From: an uncultured Synechococcaceae cyanobacterium
GTDB taxonomy: Bacteria; Cyanobacteriota; Cyanobacteriia; PCC-6307; Cyanobiaceae
Reading direction: 5' to 3'
Length of the DNA stretch: 63,966 nucleotides
NCBI GenBank assembly: GCA_902572395.1
Contig: CACGFX010000006.1
Coordinates: 1-63,966 of the forward strand
Positions 1 through 8,461 of the stretch are shown one piece after another; the stretch's first letter is position 1; each line of letters opens with the position of its first letter. The notes beneath the pieces are model-generated. The model worked only from the letters and a program-made list of their open reading frames with translations. It did not search any database and was not told where the DNA came from. Position numbers and translations under genes: made by a program.

Positions 1-1601
1 GAACCAGTAAGAATTAAATTTTCCACGGAGTTAGGGAGGATTCGGTTCTTAGAAGATTTAATTAGTTCAATTAAATTATTCACATCAAAAGTAAATAATT
101 TCTCAAAGGTCAAATCTCCAGAATCCTTTGTCATGACTCGTATTGAATATGAATTTTTGCTTTCATAGTCAGGGGATGCACTGATCTTGAGTTGATTCCC
201 ATCGATAGTGAATAAGGCATTATCTGTATCTCCTGTTCCACTTACTAACGTATAAGTATGAGTATCTCCCGAATCTTCATCTGTTGAAGATAAATTTGCA
301 ACTGTACTTCCTGCATCTATATTTTCATTAAATTGAGATACAGATAAACTTATATCTGTTGGCGAATATGGTCCAATTAACTTAATAAGGAAAACATCTT
401 TACTACCATTATTTAATTTCCCATTTAGGTCACCCTCTGTATATCCAGTGAGATAAATAGAATCATTATTATCAATAGTAATTCCTTGCCCGCGATCATC
501 TGAAGAACTCCCTATGAGTTTGGTCCATTGTATCTCTCCTTCACTATTATATTTACTGATAAATGCATCATATGAACCGTTATTTTCTTCTCCATTTAAA
601 TCTTCAAGTGCCGTTCCACAGATATAAATACTGCCATCACTTCCTATCGAAAGTGATCCTGACATATCAGACGATGAAGTTCCTAAAAGTTTCGTCCATT
701 GCTTTGTACCGGAAGAATCATATCTACTAATAAATACATCACTACCAAATGAACCATTATTTGTTTGACCATCTAAATCACCCTTTGTCTCTCCAAGAAG
801 ATAAATAAATCCGTCATCACTAATTGCAATTGCTTTCCCTTCATCTTCTTCTGAAGTTCCTAAAAGTTTTGTCCATTGTCTTTCTCCATCACTGTTAAAA
901 GCACTAATAAAGGCATCCTCTTCACCAAAATTTGTTTCTCCATTCAGATCACCTGTTGTATAACCCGTTAAATAAAAAGAACCATTACTCCCTATTGATA
1001 ATTCTCTACCAAATTCATATTCGGAACTACCAAGCAGTTTATTCCATTGTTTATTACCATCACTATTATATTTACATATGAAGGCATCATATGAACCATT
1101 ATTTTGTTCTCCATCTAAATCCCCCAGAATATTGCCAGTAATGTAGATAGAATCATCATCTGCTATATCTATTCCAACATCATCAGTGGAAATACTATCA
1201 ACTCCTAATAACTTCGTCCATTGTTTAAGACCATTACTATTAAATTTACTTATAAATACATCATTTACATTTTTAAATGAACTACTAGCATTTATTTCTC
1301 CATCTAGATCACCATTTGTATACCCCACAACATAAAGTGAACCATCACTTCCAATCGCTATCGATTCGCCTAAATCACCTTTAGTAGTTCCTAAAAGTCG
1401 TGTCCACTGGACCTCTCCGTCATTATTAAATTTACTTATGAAGGCATCATCAAGACCACTATTTAACTGACCATTAAGATTACCTCTTGTTGTTCCAGAA
1501 ATATAAATTGATCCATCACTTCCAATGACAATATCAGTACTTTGGTTGTTGAAAGACGAACCAAAGAGAGTAGTCCAAGCAGTTATGTGATTTGATGACA
1601 T
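1..1601 (-). CDS. SBBP-type seven-bladed beta-propeller + cadherin-like protein, 5' part (cut by window edge)
   Basis: The reading frame starts at ATG 1601 and stays open to the left edge, giving the first 533 residues. Residues 8-410 hold seven copies of a roughly 55-residue repeat. Each has a W-[TN]-x-L-x-G strand, a GSDGSIY-type strand, a GDLDGE turn and an [ADV]-F-I-S-K-[FY]-[ND] strand, as in SBBP beta-propeller repeats. Residues 413-510 resemble a cadherin-like domain (PTDISLS start, DEDSGDTHTYTLVSG, LFTIDGNQL). The last visible residues (VENLILTG) resemble the lead-in to RTX calcium-binding repeats. No N-terminal signal peptide is visible, which suits type I secretion; that is inference. 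There is no in-frame start further upstream before a stop. The function is unknown; a secreted or surface adhesin-like protein is the best guess. Confidence 0.85.
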   Translation of the reverse strand, partial: MSSNHITAWTTLFGSSFNNQSTDIVIGSDGSIYISGTTRGNLNGQLNSGLDDAFISKFNNDGEVQWTRLLGTTKGDLGESIAIGSDGSLYVVGYTNGDLDGEINASSSFKNVNDVFISKFNSNGLKQWTKLLGVDSISTDDVGIDIADDDSIYITGNILGDLDGEQNNGSYDAFICKYNSDGNKQWNKLLGSSEYEFGRELSIGSNGSFYLTGYTTGDLNGETNFGEEDAFISAFNSDGERQWTKLLGTSEEDEGKAIAISDDGFIYLLGETKGDLDGQTNNGSFGSDVFISRYDSSGTKQWTKLLGTSSSDMSGSLSIGSDGSIYICGTALEDLNGEENNGSYDAFISKYNSEGEIQWTKLIGSSSDDRGQGITIDNNDSIYLTGYTEGDLNGKLNNGSKDVFLIKLIGPYSPTDISLSVSQFNENIDAGSTVANLSSTDEDSGDTHTYTLVSGTGDTDNALFTIDGNQLKISASPDYESKNSYSIRVMTKDSGDLTFEKLFTFDVNNLIELIKSSKNRILPNSVENLILTG

Positions 1602-1745
1602 AACAAATACATTGAAACCTTGGATAAAGATTAAATTTCACGAATTATATATTACTTTTAAAAAACTCACAATTCATTTACTTTAATACAATAATGCCAT
1701 GATCTTTTGAATAGAAACTTATAAACCTTAGTAAATATTGTCCAG

Positions 1746-1793
1746 ACCATTTCCCCACCATCAGAATTTATCTTCCCCACCATTTCCCCACCA
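1746..1793. repeat. Two direct copies of a 15-bp GGGGAAATGGT-containing repeat
   Basis: The 15-mer ACCATTTCCCCACCA lies at 1746-1760 and again at 1779-1793, 33 bp apart. A shorter TTCCCCACCA copy lies between them at 1773-1782. On the minus strand this reads as repeated TGGTGGGG. The GC-rich motif stands out in an AT-rich intergenic stretch. The function is unknown. Confidence 0.7.
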
Positions 1794-1866
1794 CCAAAAT
1801 GGTGAATATGAGGTATCCTGAAGGCATCTGATTGCAATTTCTTCTTCAAAAACGCAGTTCAGCACT

Positions 1867-1898
1867 AAAAAAGACCCCAAGTGACTTAACTTGAGGTC
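1867..1898 (-). terminator. Rho-independent terminator of tRNA-Asn
   Basis: Read on the minus strand, a 10-bp stem (GACCTCAAGT with ACTTGGGGTC, one G-T pair) closes a six-base loop (TAAGTC) and is followed directly by six Ts. It lies 20 nt beyond the 3' end of tRNA-Asn in the same orientation. Confidence 0.88.
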
Positions 1899-1917
1899 AT
1901 ATGAAATGGTATATAAA

Positions 1918-1989
<72 letters not shown>

Positions 1990-2038
1990 ATATAAAATGA
2001 ATTTAGCTCTTTAAAGTACCATATGACAAGTAAAGAGT

Positions 2039-2713
2039 TTAATTATATTGAAAATTTGATGGTTCTTGCCAACTAGATAAAAACCCATCTTTCAACTCTG
2101 CTACTGCATCTGCATAAATTAATTCTTCATAACGATGAGTAATCCACAAAGCAGATAAAGGTTTTTTATGCTCCCTTGTAAGATTTTTAATGGTTTTTAA
2201 AACTTTTAATTGGCTGGTTTGATCAAGTAAAGCTGTAGGCTCATCCAAAAGAATAAAATTTCTATTACTAATAAGAGCGCATGCAATGGTTAAGCGTTGT
2301 TTTTGGCCACCGCTTAAAGTATGAACTGGCCTTTTTTCAAACCCTGGCATTCCTACCTGATCAAGTACATATTCAATTTTTTTATTAATTTCATTTTGAC
2401 TAATATTTTGATTAATGTTTATAAGAAGTTCACTTCTGCAATTTGGCATCAATATTTGATGATCAGGGTTTTGAAATACCATACCAATATTTGCATTAGA
2501 ATGAATAACGCCATTTTTGGGTTTGATTATTCCGTTAATTAATTTTAAAAGAGTACTTTTTCCGCACCCGTTTTTCCCTACGATCATCCAAAATCCATTT
2601 TTTTTTATTGAGAAGCTACATTGAAAAATTAAATTTTCTTTTTCTCCAGAATATGAAAAAGAAACATCTTTGAATTTAATATTAGGTATTTCATTTTCAA
2701 GGGAATTTCGCAT
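2039..2713 (-). CDS. ECF/CbiO-type ABC transporter ATP-binding protein
   Basis: This is a single nucleotide-binding domain of about 224 residues. Counted from the TTG at 2725, it has Walker A GKNGCGKST (50-58), a Q-loop FQNPDHQ (84-90), the signature LSGGQ (137-141), Walker B ILLDEP (158-163) and a THR switch histidine near 197. The FQNPD-[DH]-Q motif is typical of the energising subunits of energy-coupling-factor (cobalt/nickel/vitamin) importers. No T or S component lies nearby, so the substrate is unknown. I chose ATG 2713; a TTG at 2725 would overlap the upstream stop by 4 bp and suggests translational coupling with the UPF0367 gene. Confidence 0.88.
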   Translation of the reverse strand: MRNSLENEIPNIKFKDVSFSYSGEKENLIFQCSFSIKKNGFWMIVGKNGCGKSTLLKLINGIIKPKNGVIHSNANIGMVFQNPDHQILMPNCRSELLININQNISQNEINKKIEYVLDQVGMPGFEKRPVHTLSGGQKQRLTIACALISNRNFILLDEPTALLDQTSQLKVLKTIKNLTREHKKPLSALWITHRYEELIYADAVAELKDGFLSSWQEPSNFQYN

Positions 2714-2721
2714 TAATTCTA

Positions 2722-2994
2722 TCAATCTATGTTGAGAGAAAATCCTGGTCTTTTAGCTCCTCCTGCTACTGAAGATTTTTCATATATCTGAACAGAAATA
2801 ATTTCTTTTACTCTTACAGCAATTAATTTATCTTGCACTTTGTCACACCTTAATTCAATCAAGTTTGAGGATTCTAAAGTTTCATTCATAGAACTTTTTA
2901 TTTCATCATAAATTCGTTTAACATCATCAAATTCTTTCTTTTGAATTGATAGAGGAAAAGGTGAATATCTCAGACTTAGTTCCAACGAATACAT
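2722..2994 (-). CDS. UPF0367 family protein
   Basis: This is a 90-residue soluble protein of the cyanobacterial UPF0367 family. It is recognised by the opening YSLELSLRYSPFPLSIQ, the central LIELRCDK and the C-terminal VQIYEKSS...GGAKRPGFS block. ATG 2994 is chosen because the family starts MY[SA]-x-E; another ATG lies two codons upstream at 3000. The biochemical role is not known. It is the first gene of a two-gene unit with the ABC ATPase downstream and lies divergently from cysK. Confidence 0.85.
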   Translation of the reverse strand: MYSLELSLRYSPFPLSIQKKEFDDVKRIYDEIKSSMNETLESSNLIELRCDKVQDKLIAVRVKEIISVQIYEKSSVAGGAKRPGFSLNID

Positions 2995-3147
2995 AATCAT
3001 AATAAAAACTATCTATATATATTACTAAATATTTTTCCGCAGGAAGTTATTTCAATTAAATTATTTTGAGAAAATTATATAAAAGATCTTTAAATGCAAT
3101 TATTATGGATATAGGGGATTTTATTTTGCATTTTAAAAAATCATTTC

Positions 3148-4116
3148 ATGGATATAGCAAATGATATAACTTCTCTAGTTGGAAATACCCCATTAGTTAA
3201 ATTAAATCGAATCAGAAAGTATTTTGATTGTTATCCAGAAATAATTGCCAAGCTAGAAAGTTTTAATCCATCAGCGTCCGTTAAGGATCGGATCGCTTAT
3301 TCAATGTTATGTAAAGCTGAAGAAGAAGGGTTGATAACACCAGATAAAACAACATTAATTGAAGCAACTAGTGGTAATACTGGTATCGCATTAGCAATGG
3401 TTGCTGCAGCAAAAGGCTATAAATTGATATTAACTATGCCGGATACGATGAGTATTGAGAGAAGAGCAATGTTGAGAGCATATGGAGCTGAATTACAGCT
3501 AACACCTGGGAAAGAAGGAATGAAAGGAGCTTTAGATTTAGCTAATGAGTTGTCTTCAACAATTGCAAATAGCTATCAATTTAATCAGTTTGAAAACTTT
3601 GCTAATCCAGATATTCATGAAAGAACAACGGCCCAAGAAATATGGTCCCAATCCAATAACAATTTAGATGGACTAGTTACAGGAGTAGGCACAGGAGGAA
3701 CAATTACTGGTTGTGCGCGTTTTTTGAAAAAAGTTAATCCAAATTGCAAAATTTATGCCGTAGAGCCCAAAAAAAGTGCTGTAATTTCCGGAGAAAAATC
3801 AGGTTCTCATTCGATTCAAGGCATTGGAGCGGGTTTCGTACCGAAAGTACTTAATACTAAATTAATTGATGAAATTATAAAAATAGATGACGATGAAGCA
3901 TTTTATTATGGGCGTTTATTAGCTCGATTGGAAGGCCTTTTATCTGGCATCAGCAGCGGTGCAGCTTTAGCAGCAACTATAAAAATAGGCAAAAGAAAAG
4001 AACTAATGAATAAAAGATTGATAGTTATTCTTCCAAGTTTTGGAGAAAGATATTTATCAACAGCAATGTTTGAATCTAATACTTCAGTTCAAACAAGAAA
4101 TGATGGTTATCTTTAA
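3148..4116 (+). CDS. cysK: Cysteine synthase (O-acetylserine (thiol)-lyase)
   Basis: A PLP enzyme that joins sulfide to O-acetylserine to make cysteine. The 322-residue length is normal. The PLP lysine lies in SVKDR (K46), the substrate loop is TSGNTG (74-79), and the phosphate-binding loop is GTGGTITG (181-188). A GISSGAA block near 266 completes the family pattern. It is transcribed divergently from the UPF0367 gene across about 150 bp, and the J-domain gene follows after 16 bp. It belongs to the same sulfur-assimilation path as cysH at 38.1 kb. A paralogue such as cysM cannot be excluded, but the motifs fit CysK/CysM equally. Confidence 0.93.
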   Translation: MDIANDITSLVGNTPLVKLNRIRKYFDCYPEIIAKLESFNPSASVKDRIAYSMLCKAEEEGLITPDKTTLIEATSGNTGIALAMVAAAKGYKLILTMPDTMSIERRAMLRAYGAELQLTPGKEGMKGALDLANELSSTIANSYQFNQFENFANPDIHERTTAQEIWSQSNNNLDGLVTGVGTGGTITGCARFLKKVNPNCKIYAVEPKKSAVISGEKSGSHSIQGIGAGFVPKVLNTKLIDEIIKIDDDEAFYYGRLLARLEGLLSGISSGAALAATIKIGKRKELMNKRLIVILPSFGERYLSTAMFESNTSVQTRNDGYL

Positions 4117-4132
4117 TGCATAATTTATAAAA

Positions 4133-4807
4133 ATGGCAAAAAATTTATATGAAGAATTAGGTCTCAAAAAAAGTGCAACAAGAAGTGAAATTAAATCTTC
4201 ATATCGCTCTTTAGTTAAGCAACATCATCCTGATGCAGGGGGCAAGAAAGAACGATTTCTTGCAATACAAAATGCCTGGGAAACTCTAAATGACCCTATA
4301 AAAAAGAAGCAATACGATAACAGTTTTTCTCCCAGTTCATCATTTGATTCTTTAAATGAAAATTGGGAAGAGAAATTTAATTCAAAAAAAAATAATTCTT
4401 CAATTAAGGACAAAGAAGTTGAAACATGGATTAAAGAAGTTTATAGTCCGATTAATAGATTAATTAGTCAAATAATTAAACCTTTGAATAACGAAATAAG
4501 AGAACTATCTGCGGATCCATATGATGACCATTTAATGGAAAATTTTTGCAGTTACATAATTCTTTCACAAAAGAAAATAGAAAAAGTTGAAAAAATTTAT
4601 AACAAAAAAATAGTCCCAAAGTCTATTTCAGCTTTAGGCCTCGATCTTTATCATTGTTTTGCACAAGTTAAAGATGCACTATCAGAATTTGATAGATATA
4701 CACAAGGCTACGTAGATAATTACTTATTTGATGGCAAAGAAATGATCAAAGAAGCAAAAATAATCCAATCAAAGATGTCTACAGAGAAAAAAAATAAAAA
4801 CTTTTAG
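4133..4807 (+). CDS. J-domain (DnaJ-like, type III) protein
   Basis: An N-terminal J domain (residues 4-62) carries the HPD tripeptide (32-34) that stimulates the ATPase of DnaK/Hsp70. The remaining 160 residues are charged and predicted helical. They lack the G/F region, the zinc fingers and the C-terminal substrate domains of classical DnaJ, so this is a type III co-chaperone of unknown client. It follows cysK by 16 bp and converges on ndhO with 11 bp between the stops. No signal peptide or membrane segment is seen. Confidence 0.88.
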   Translation: MAKNLYEELGLKKSATRSEIKSSYRSLVKQHHPDAGGKKERFLAIQNAWETLNDPIKKKQYDNSFSPSSSFDSLNENWEEKFNSKKNNSSIKDKEVETWIKEVYSPINRLISQIIKPLNNEIRELSADPYDDHLMENFCSYIILSQKKIEKVEKIYNKKIVPKSISALGLDLYHCFAQVKDALSEFDRYTQGYVDNYLFDGKEMIKEAKIIQSKMSTEKKNKNF

Positions 4808-4818
4808 ATATAAAAATT

Positions 4819-5055
4819 TTATTGATTATATTCTTTAAGTTGATCTAATTTCAACCAAACATCTGGAACAGGTCTGCGCCATCGAACCTGAGCATATTCG
4901 TCTTTGACTGAAAGAATCTCTCCAGGTCCTTCAAAGACATAATTAGGCAGATCATTATCACTAGCTAAAGCCTCGATACTTTTTATATAATTTTCTTTAG
5001 CGACAAAAACTAAACTTCCTTTCTTGAGAGGTTTCTTTGGAATAGAATCTGTCAT
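4819..5055 (-). CDS. ndhO: NAD(P)H-quinone oxidoreductase subunit O
   Basis: The 78-residue protein matches NdhO, a small cytoplasm-facing, cyanobacteria- and plastid-specific subunit of the thylakoid NDH-1 complex, which takes part in cyclic electron flow and respiration. Recognisable parts are KKGSLVFVAKENY near the start, YVFEGPGEIL in the middle, and YAQVRWRRPVPDVWLKLDQL at the end. The length is typical. It stands alone between two plus-strand genes. Confidence 0.93.
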   Translation of the reverse strand: MTDSIPKKPLKKGSLVFVAKENYIKSIEALASDNDLPNYVFEGPGEILSVKDEYAQVRWRRPVPDVWLKLDQLKEYNQ

Positions 5056-5191
5056 AATAAATTCAACAAAGTTATTTGAAATTTATTATACAAAAACTTG
5101 TTTGAAAAATATTTAAAAAAATTTATACCGGAATAATAATTACAAACGTCTAAAAAATTTAATAACCTTAAACGATAAACATTTATATGAT

Positions 5192-6118
5192 ATGCGTCTT
5201 TTACTACTTGGCTGCACTGGATTTGTTGGTAAAGAATTAGTACCAACACTACTTAATGAAAATCACGAAATATACATTGTCAGTAGAAAACCTATAAGTA
5301 AATTAAAGATTGATTTAGATTTCAACAAGTTTAAATTTTTTCAAATAGATTTATCAAAAGAAAAAAGCTGGAATAACGAAAATCTTCTAAATATTTTAAG
5401 AGAGACAGATGGAATTATTAACTTAATGGGAGAACCCATAGCAGAAAAAAAATGGACTTCTGAACAAAAACAGGAGATTGAAAATAGTCGTATTAATACT
5501 ACGAAATTTATGATGAAAACCCTTAAAGATTTCAAAATCAAACCAAAAGTCATTATAAATGGATCAGCAATAGGTTATTACGGTACAAGTTTGTCTGGTG
5601 AATTCACTGAAAATAGTATTGGAGGAGAAGACTTTTTAGCTAATCTTTGCAAAAAGTGGGAAGCTGTCGCTGCTGAAAAACCATTTTTCTCAAGGTTAGT
5701 TATTTTTAGAATTGGAATTGTTCTCGAAGCAGATGGAGGAGCATTAGGAAAAATGCTACCTATATTTAAAGTTGGATTAGGTGGACCAATTGGAGATGGT
5801 AAGCAATGGATGAGTTGGATTCATAGAACTGATTTATGTGCATTAATTTCTCAAGCATTAGTTGATAAGAAGTATTCTGGAGTATTTAATGCTGTTGCAC
5901 CAAATCCAGTATTAATGAGAGACTTTTCTCAAACTTTAGGCAAATGTCTGAATAGACCTAATTTACTTCCAGTGCCTGGAGCAGTTTTAAAAATATTATT
6001 AGGAGATGGAGCAAAAGTTGTATTAGAAGGACAAAAAGTAATAAGCAGTAAATTAAAAAATTATGCTTTTAAATATCCTCTTCTTGAGAAAGCGATTTAC
6101 GCGTCCACCAAGAATTAA
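5192..6118 (+). CDS. TIGR01777-family NAD(P)-binding epimerase-like protein
   Basis: An extended short-chain dehydrogenase/reductase fold. The nucleotide loop GCTGFVG lies at residues 8-14, a GSAIGYYG active-site block near 123, and the family C-terminal DUF1731-like part (from about 235) contains VFNAVAPNPV and MLRD-like segments. Proteins of this type (E. coli YfcH, formerly linked to SulA) have no firmly known substrate. The 3' end overlaps the convergent membrane-protein gene by 50 bp. The family call is firm; the function is not. Confidence 0.88.
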   Translation: MRLLLLGCTGFVGKELVPTLLNENHEIYIVSRKPISKLKIDLDFNKFKFFQIDLSKEKSWNNENLLNILRETDGIINLMGEPIAEKKWTSEQKQEIENSRINTTKFMMKTLKDFKIKPKVIINGSAIGYYGTSLSGEFTENSIGGEDFLANLCKKWEAVAAEKPFFSRLVIFRIGIVLEADGGALGKMLPIFKVGLGGPIGDGKQWMSWIHRTDLCALISQALVDKKYSGVFNAVAPNPVLMRDFSQTLGKCLNRPNLLPVPGAVLKILLGDGAKVVLEGQKVISSKLKNYAFKYPLLEKAIYASTKN

Positions 6119-6338
6119 TACCGCTTGCTAAAGCACCAACAATAAGGATTGTTATCAATGGGACTACAAGAGGATTCCAAACTACCTGAATAAAATTAAT
6201 AAAAATAAATATCCCATTAAATTGCATTATGATTGCAAACATAAAAAATATTGCAAAAAAAATTACTGTAAAAAAATTTATTAATAAAAAATTATCGATA
6301 ATTCGTTTTAACTTATTTTGACTATTTTCCTTGGTCAT
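6069..6338 (-). CDS. Small membrane protein, conserved-hypothetical style
   Basis: The 89-residue protein has two hydrophobic segments (about 18-40 and 50-74), a lysine-rich start and an acidic end, so it is probably an integral inner- or thylakoid-membrane protein. Its start overlaps the end of the upstream LpxB-like gene by 17 bp, which suggests co-translation. Its 3' end overlaps the convergent epimerase gene by 50 bp. I do not recognise the family. The hydrophobic pattern and operon position support a real gene. Confidence 0.7.
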   Translation of the reverse strand: MTKENSQNKLKRIIDNFLLINFFTVIFFAIFFMFAIIMQFNGIFIFINFIQVVWNPLVVPLITILIVGALASGINSWWTRKSLSQEEDI

Positions 6339-7533
6339 TTTTTATAACAATATTCATATCATCAACAATCTTAAAACAAGATTTGTTTTCACCCAGTCTG
6401 TTTTTACCATTTTCATTACATGAGATCATAAATTTCTTATTAAGATGTATTAGATATATTACTTTTATAATCAATTTTATTGTCTTATTTATTTGATCAT
6501 TCTTATCTTTATAATTACTTGCACAAAAAACATATTTTCCCAGCAAACGTCTTTGCGCTTCTGCAAAAGTTTTTGTAAATTGTGGCCCTTTACCTTCAAT
6601 CTGAATAACCGGTATTCCTAATCCAATCGCTTGTTCTGCTGCTGTTCCTGCCATGCTGATACAGCATCTACTTTTCAATAATATTTTGTCAAAATTATTC
6701 CAATAAATATTCACTTTTAAAAATTGATATTTGAATTTCAAGAGATGCTTATCTTTTATTTTTTCTAAGTTTAACCATCCTCTTTTTTTAAATATCTCCT
6801 TTATTTTTGATGAAGATAAAGCATTAACTATTGCAAAATTAAACTGAATCTTTTGAACATAACTTAATTCTGACAATGCCTCTAAAACCTCTAAAATCAA
6901 TACAAAATTATCTAAAGTCTCAGGGAATCGACTTCCTGGAAATAATCCAATACTGAATTCAGCTTTCTTTAATTCTTTATTTCTAGGAAAAAACTTATCC
7001 ATAAATGGGTTGCCTAAAAAAGATACTTTCTTTTTTAATTGCAAAGTTAAATCATTAGCTGTAAGTGAATCTCTCGTATATATTTTTTTTGCTTTTTGTG
7101 AGATCAAGAAAAATTTAGAAGGCCATGGTAACTTTAATTTCCCTTCATAATGACTGGAATAAGCAACTAAATATGTAAAAAAATCTTTCTTGCAAACCCA
7201 TGCAAAAAAAACTGGCACAATATCTCCAACTACAAAAAAATAATCATATTTTTTTCTTATTTTAAAAGTTAAATATAATCTTTTTAGAAGATAAAATATT
7301 TCTCCTCCCAATATCTCAATGAGTCTTCCCTTAAAAGAATTATAGCCAATTCCTCCAGTACTAAATTCTTTAGTTTTACCGATAATCTTAATTTTTTCTT
7401 TTTCGTAATGGTTTCCCAAACCAACAATTGGCAGAGCACTAACAGAATAACCACTTTTTAGGAATTGCTTAGCTATTAGACTGCCAGATAGATCTTCTCC
7501 GTGCCCATTACTTAATATTAAAATTTTAAACAA
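6322..7533 (-). CDS. Lipid-A-disaccharide synthase-related protein (TIGR03492 type)
   Basis: The 403-residue protein opens with a glycosyltransferase-like N-lobe (ILILSNGHGEDLSG). It has a phosphate-loop-like FPGSR motif near 198, and a C-lobe AGTAAEQA-GLGIPVIQ block near 295-310 that in LpxB and other GT-B enzymes binds the nucleotide sugar. It matches the cyanobacterial LpxB-related family TIGR03492 rather than true LpxB. Its acceptor is unknown. It lies 1 bp downstream of the TPR gene and runs into the small membrane protein, so these form a unit. Confidence 0.8.
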   Translation of the reverse strand: MFKILILSNGHGEDLSGSLIAKQFLKSGYSVSALPIVGLGNHYEKEKIKIIGKTKEFSTGGIGYNSFKGRLIEILGGEIFYLLKRLYLTFKIRKKYDYFFVVGDIVPVFFAWVCKKDFFTYLVAYSSHYEGKLKLPWPSKFFLISQKAKKIYTRDSLTANDLTLQLKKKVSFLGNPFMDKFFPRNKELKKAEFSIGLFPGSRFPETLDNFVLILEVLEALSELSYVQKIQFNFAIVNALSSSKIKEIFKKRGWLNLEKIKDKHLLKFKYQFLKVNIYWNNFDKILLKSRCCISMAGTAAEQAIGLGIPVIQIEGKGPQFTKTFAEAQRRLLGKYVFCASNYKDKNDQINKTIKLIIKVIYLIHLNKKFMISCNENGKNRLGENKSCFKIVDDMNIVIKNDQGK

Positions 7534-7534
7534 T

Positions 7535-7963
7535 TTAAAATTCCAACCATTTTTTTACTTTGGTTAACTCAGGCCAATCTGGATATCTACTTAATCCGTC
7601 TTCAACAGATTCTTTCAACTCACTTTTCACATCTGGCATCATCATAGACATTTTTTTTATTAACTCAATATGATCCCTAACACCTTTATTATTGGTAGCC
7701 AAAAGAGCTAAAGATAAATTCATTCTTGCTTGTGGATCTTGTTGATTTAATCGAACAGCTTGTCTGGCAGCTGCCAAAGCTTCTTCATTATTTTTCAATA
7801 GTAATTGAAGCCATGATAAACAAGTCCAGGCAGCAAAATGATTTGGAATTTGCTGTATAATTTTTTGAAAATCTTGAACGATTGGAATTATATCTTGCCC
7901 TGCTTTATATCTTGATAAAGCTGCATTAAAATTCTCTTCGATAGGTTTAATTTCGTTATTCAT
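7535..7963 (-). CDS. TPR-repeat protein
   Basis: The 142-residue protein has about two to three tetratricopeptide repeats between residues 40 and 110. The clearest is the helix pair AWTCLSWLQLLLKNNEEALAAARQAVRLNQQDPQARMNL, quoted here only by its ends (A41 to L79), with the usual W/A/L/A/P spacing. TPRs mediate protein contacts; the partner is not known. No signal peptide is seen. It lies between the IscA-type gene (6 bp) and the LpxB-like gene (1 bp), all on the minus strand. Confidence 0.83.
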   Translation of the reverse strand: MNNEIKPIEENFNAALSRYKAGQDIIPIVQDFQKIIQQIPNHFAAWTCLSWLQLLLKNNEEALAAARQAVRLNQQDPQARMNLSLALLATNNKGVRDHIELIKKMSMMMPDVKSELKESVEDGLSRYPDWPELTKVKKWLEF

Positions 7964-7969
7964 TATTTA

Positions 7970-8362
7970 TTAAACTGCAAAGGAGCTTCCACAACCGCAA
8001 GTTTGAGAAGCATTGGGATTTACAAAATTAAAGCCGCCACCAATTAATTCCTTACTAAAATCTAATTGCATTCCATAAATGTATAAGAGACTTTTAGGAT
8101 CACAAACTACTTGAAAGCTTTGATCAGCTTTTAATGAATAATCATAAACTTTGTCATCAGGATTTATTTCATTAGTTCCTATAAAATCCATCGTATAACT
8201 CATCCCACTACAACCGCCTGATCTTACTCCTACCCTTAGTGCTTTTTTATCACTTTGACCCTTCAATAAATTTGAAATTTGTTCTATAGCATCATTCGTA
8301 ATTAAGATCCCTTTGCCATCATCAGAATTTTTAATTTCCTGTTTAACTTCTACATTTTCCAT
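7970..8362 (-). CDS. IscA/SufA/HesB-type iron-sulfur cluster carrier
   Basis: A-type carrier that holds and passes on Fe-S clusters. The three family cysteines are present, one in SGGCSG and two in the C-terminal TCGCGSSF. I start the gene at ATG 8362 (130 residues), because the 20 extra residues from a start at 8422 are hydrophobic and unlike the family. It probably works with the SufBCDS system at 45.7-50.4 kb, which is far away in the window. It heads a minus-strand unit and lies divergently from crtQ. Confidence 0.92.
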   Translation of the reverse strand: MENVEVKQEIKNSDDGKGILITNDAIEQISNLLKGQSDKKALRVGVRSGGCSGMSYTMDFIGTNEINPDDKVYDYSLKADQSFQVVCDPKSLLYIYGMQLDFSKELIGGGFNFVNPNASQTCGCGSSFAV

Positions 8363-8461
8363 AAACAAAGGATTTCTACTATTTATAATATAAAAACTTA
8401 ATCGATAGGATGCATAGAACAAACAATATCCAAACTTGATTTGTTATAATTTTAAGAAAAA

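Larger units (their letters stand above)
1602..1917. other. 316-bp gene-poor stretch between the repeat protein and tRNA-Asn
   Basis: This stretch holds the upstream region of the repeat protein, two copies of a 15-bp direct repeat and the terminator of the tRNA. A 60-codon minus-strand frame (1667-1849) exists, but its middle is made of the direct repeats and it resembles no family I know, so I do not call it a gene. Its place beside a tRNA gene and a strain-variable type of protein fits an island edge. No integrase and no partial tRNA copy is visible. Confidence 0.5.

Noticed and set aside
1667-1849. 60-codon minus-strand frame between the repeat protein and tRNA-Asn
   Set aside because: Its middle is made of the GGGGAAATGGT repeats, it resembles no family I know, and no conserved pattern is seen.
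5052-5249. 65-codon minus-strand frame upstream of ndhO
   Set aside because: It overlaps the start of the epimerase gene and is made of low-complexity, AT-driven residues; it is probably the promoter region.
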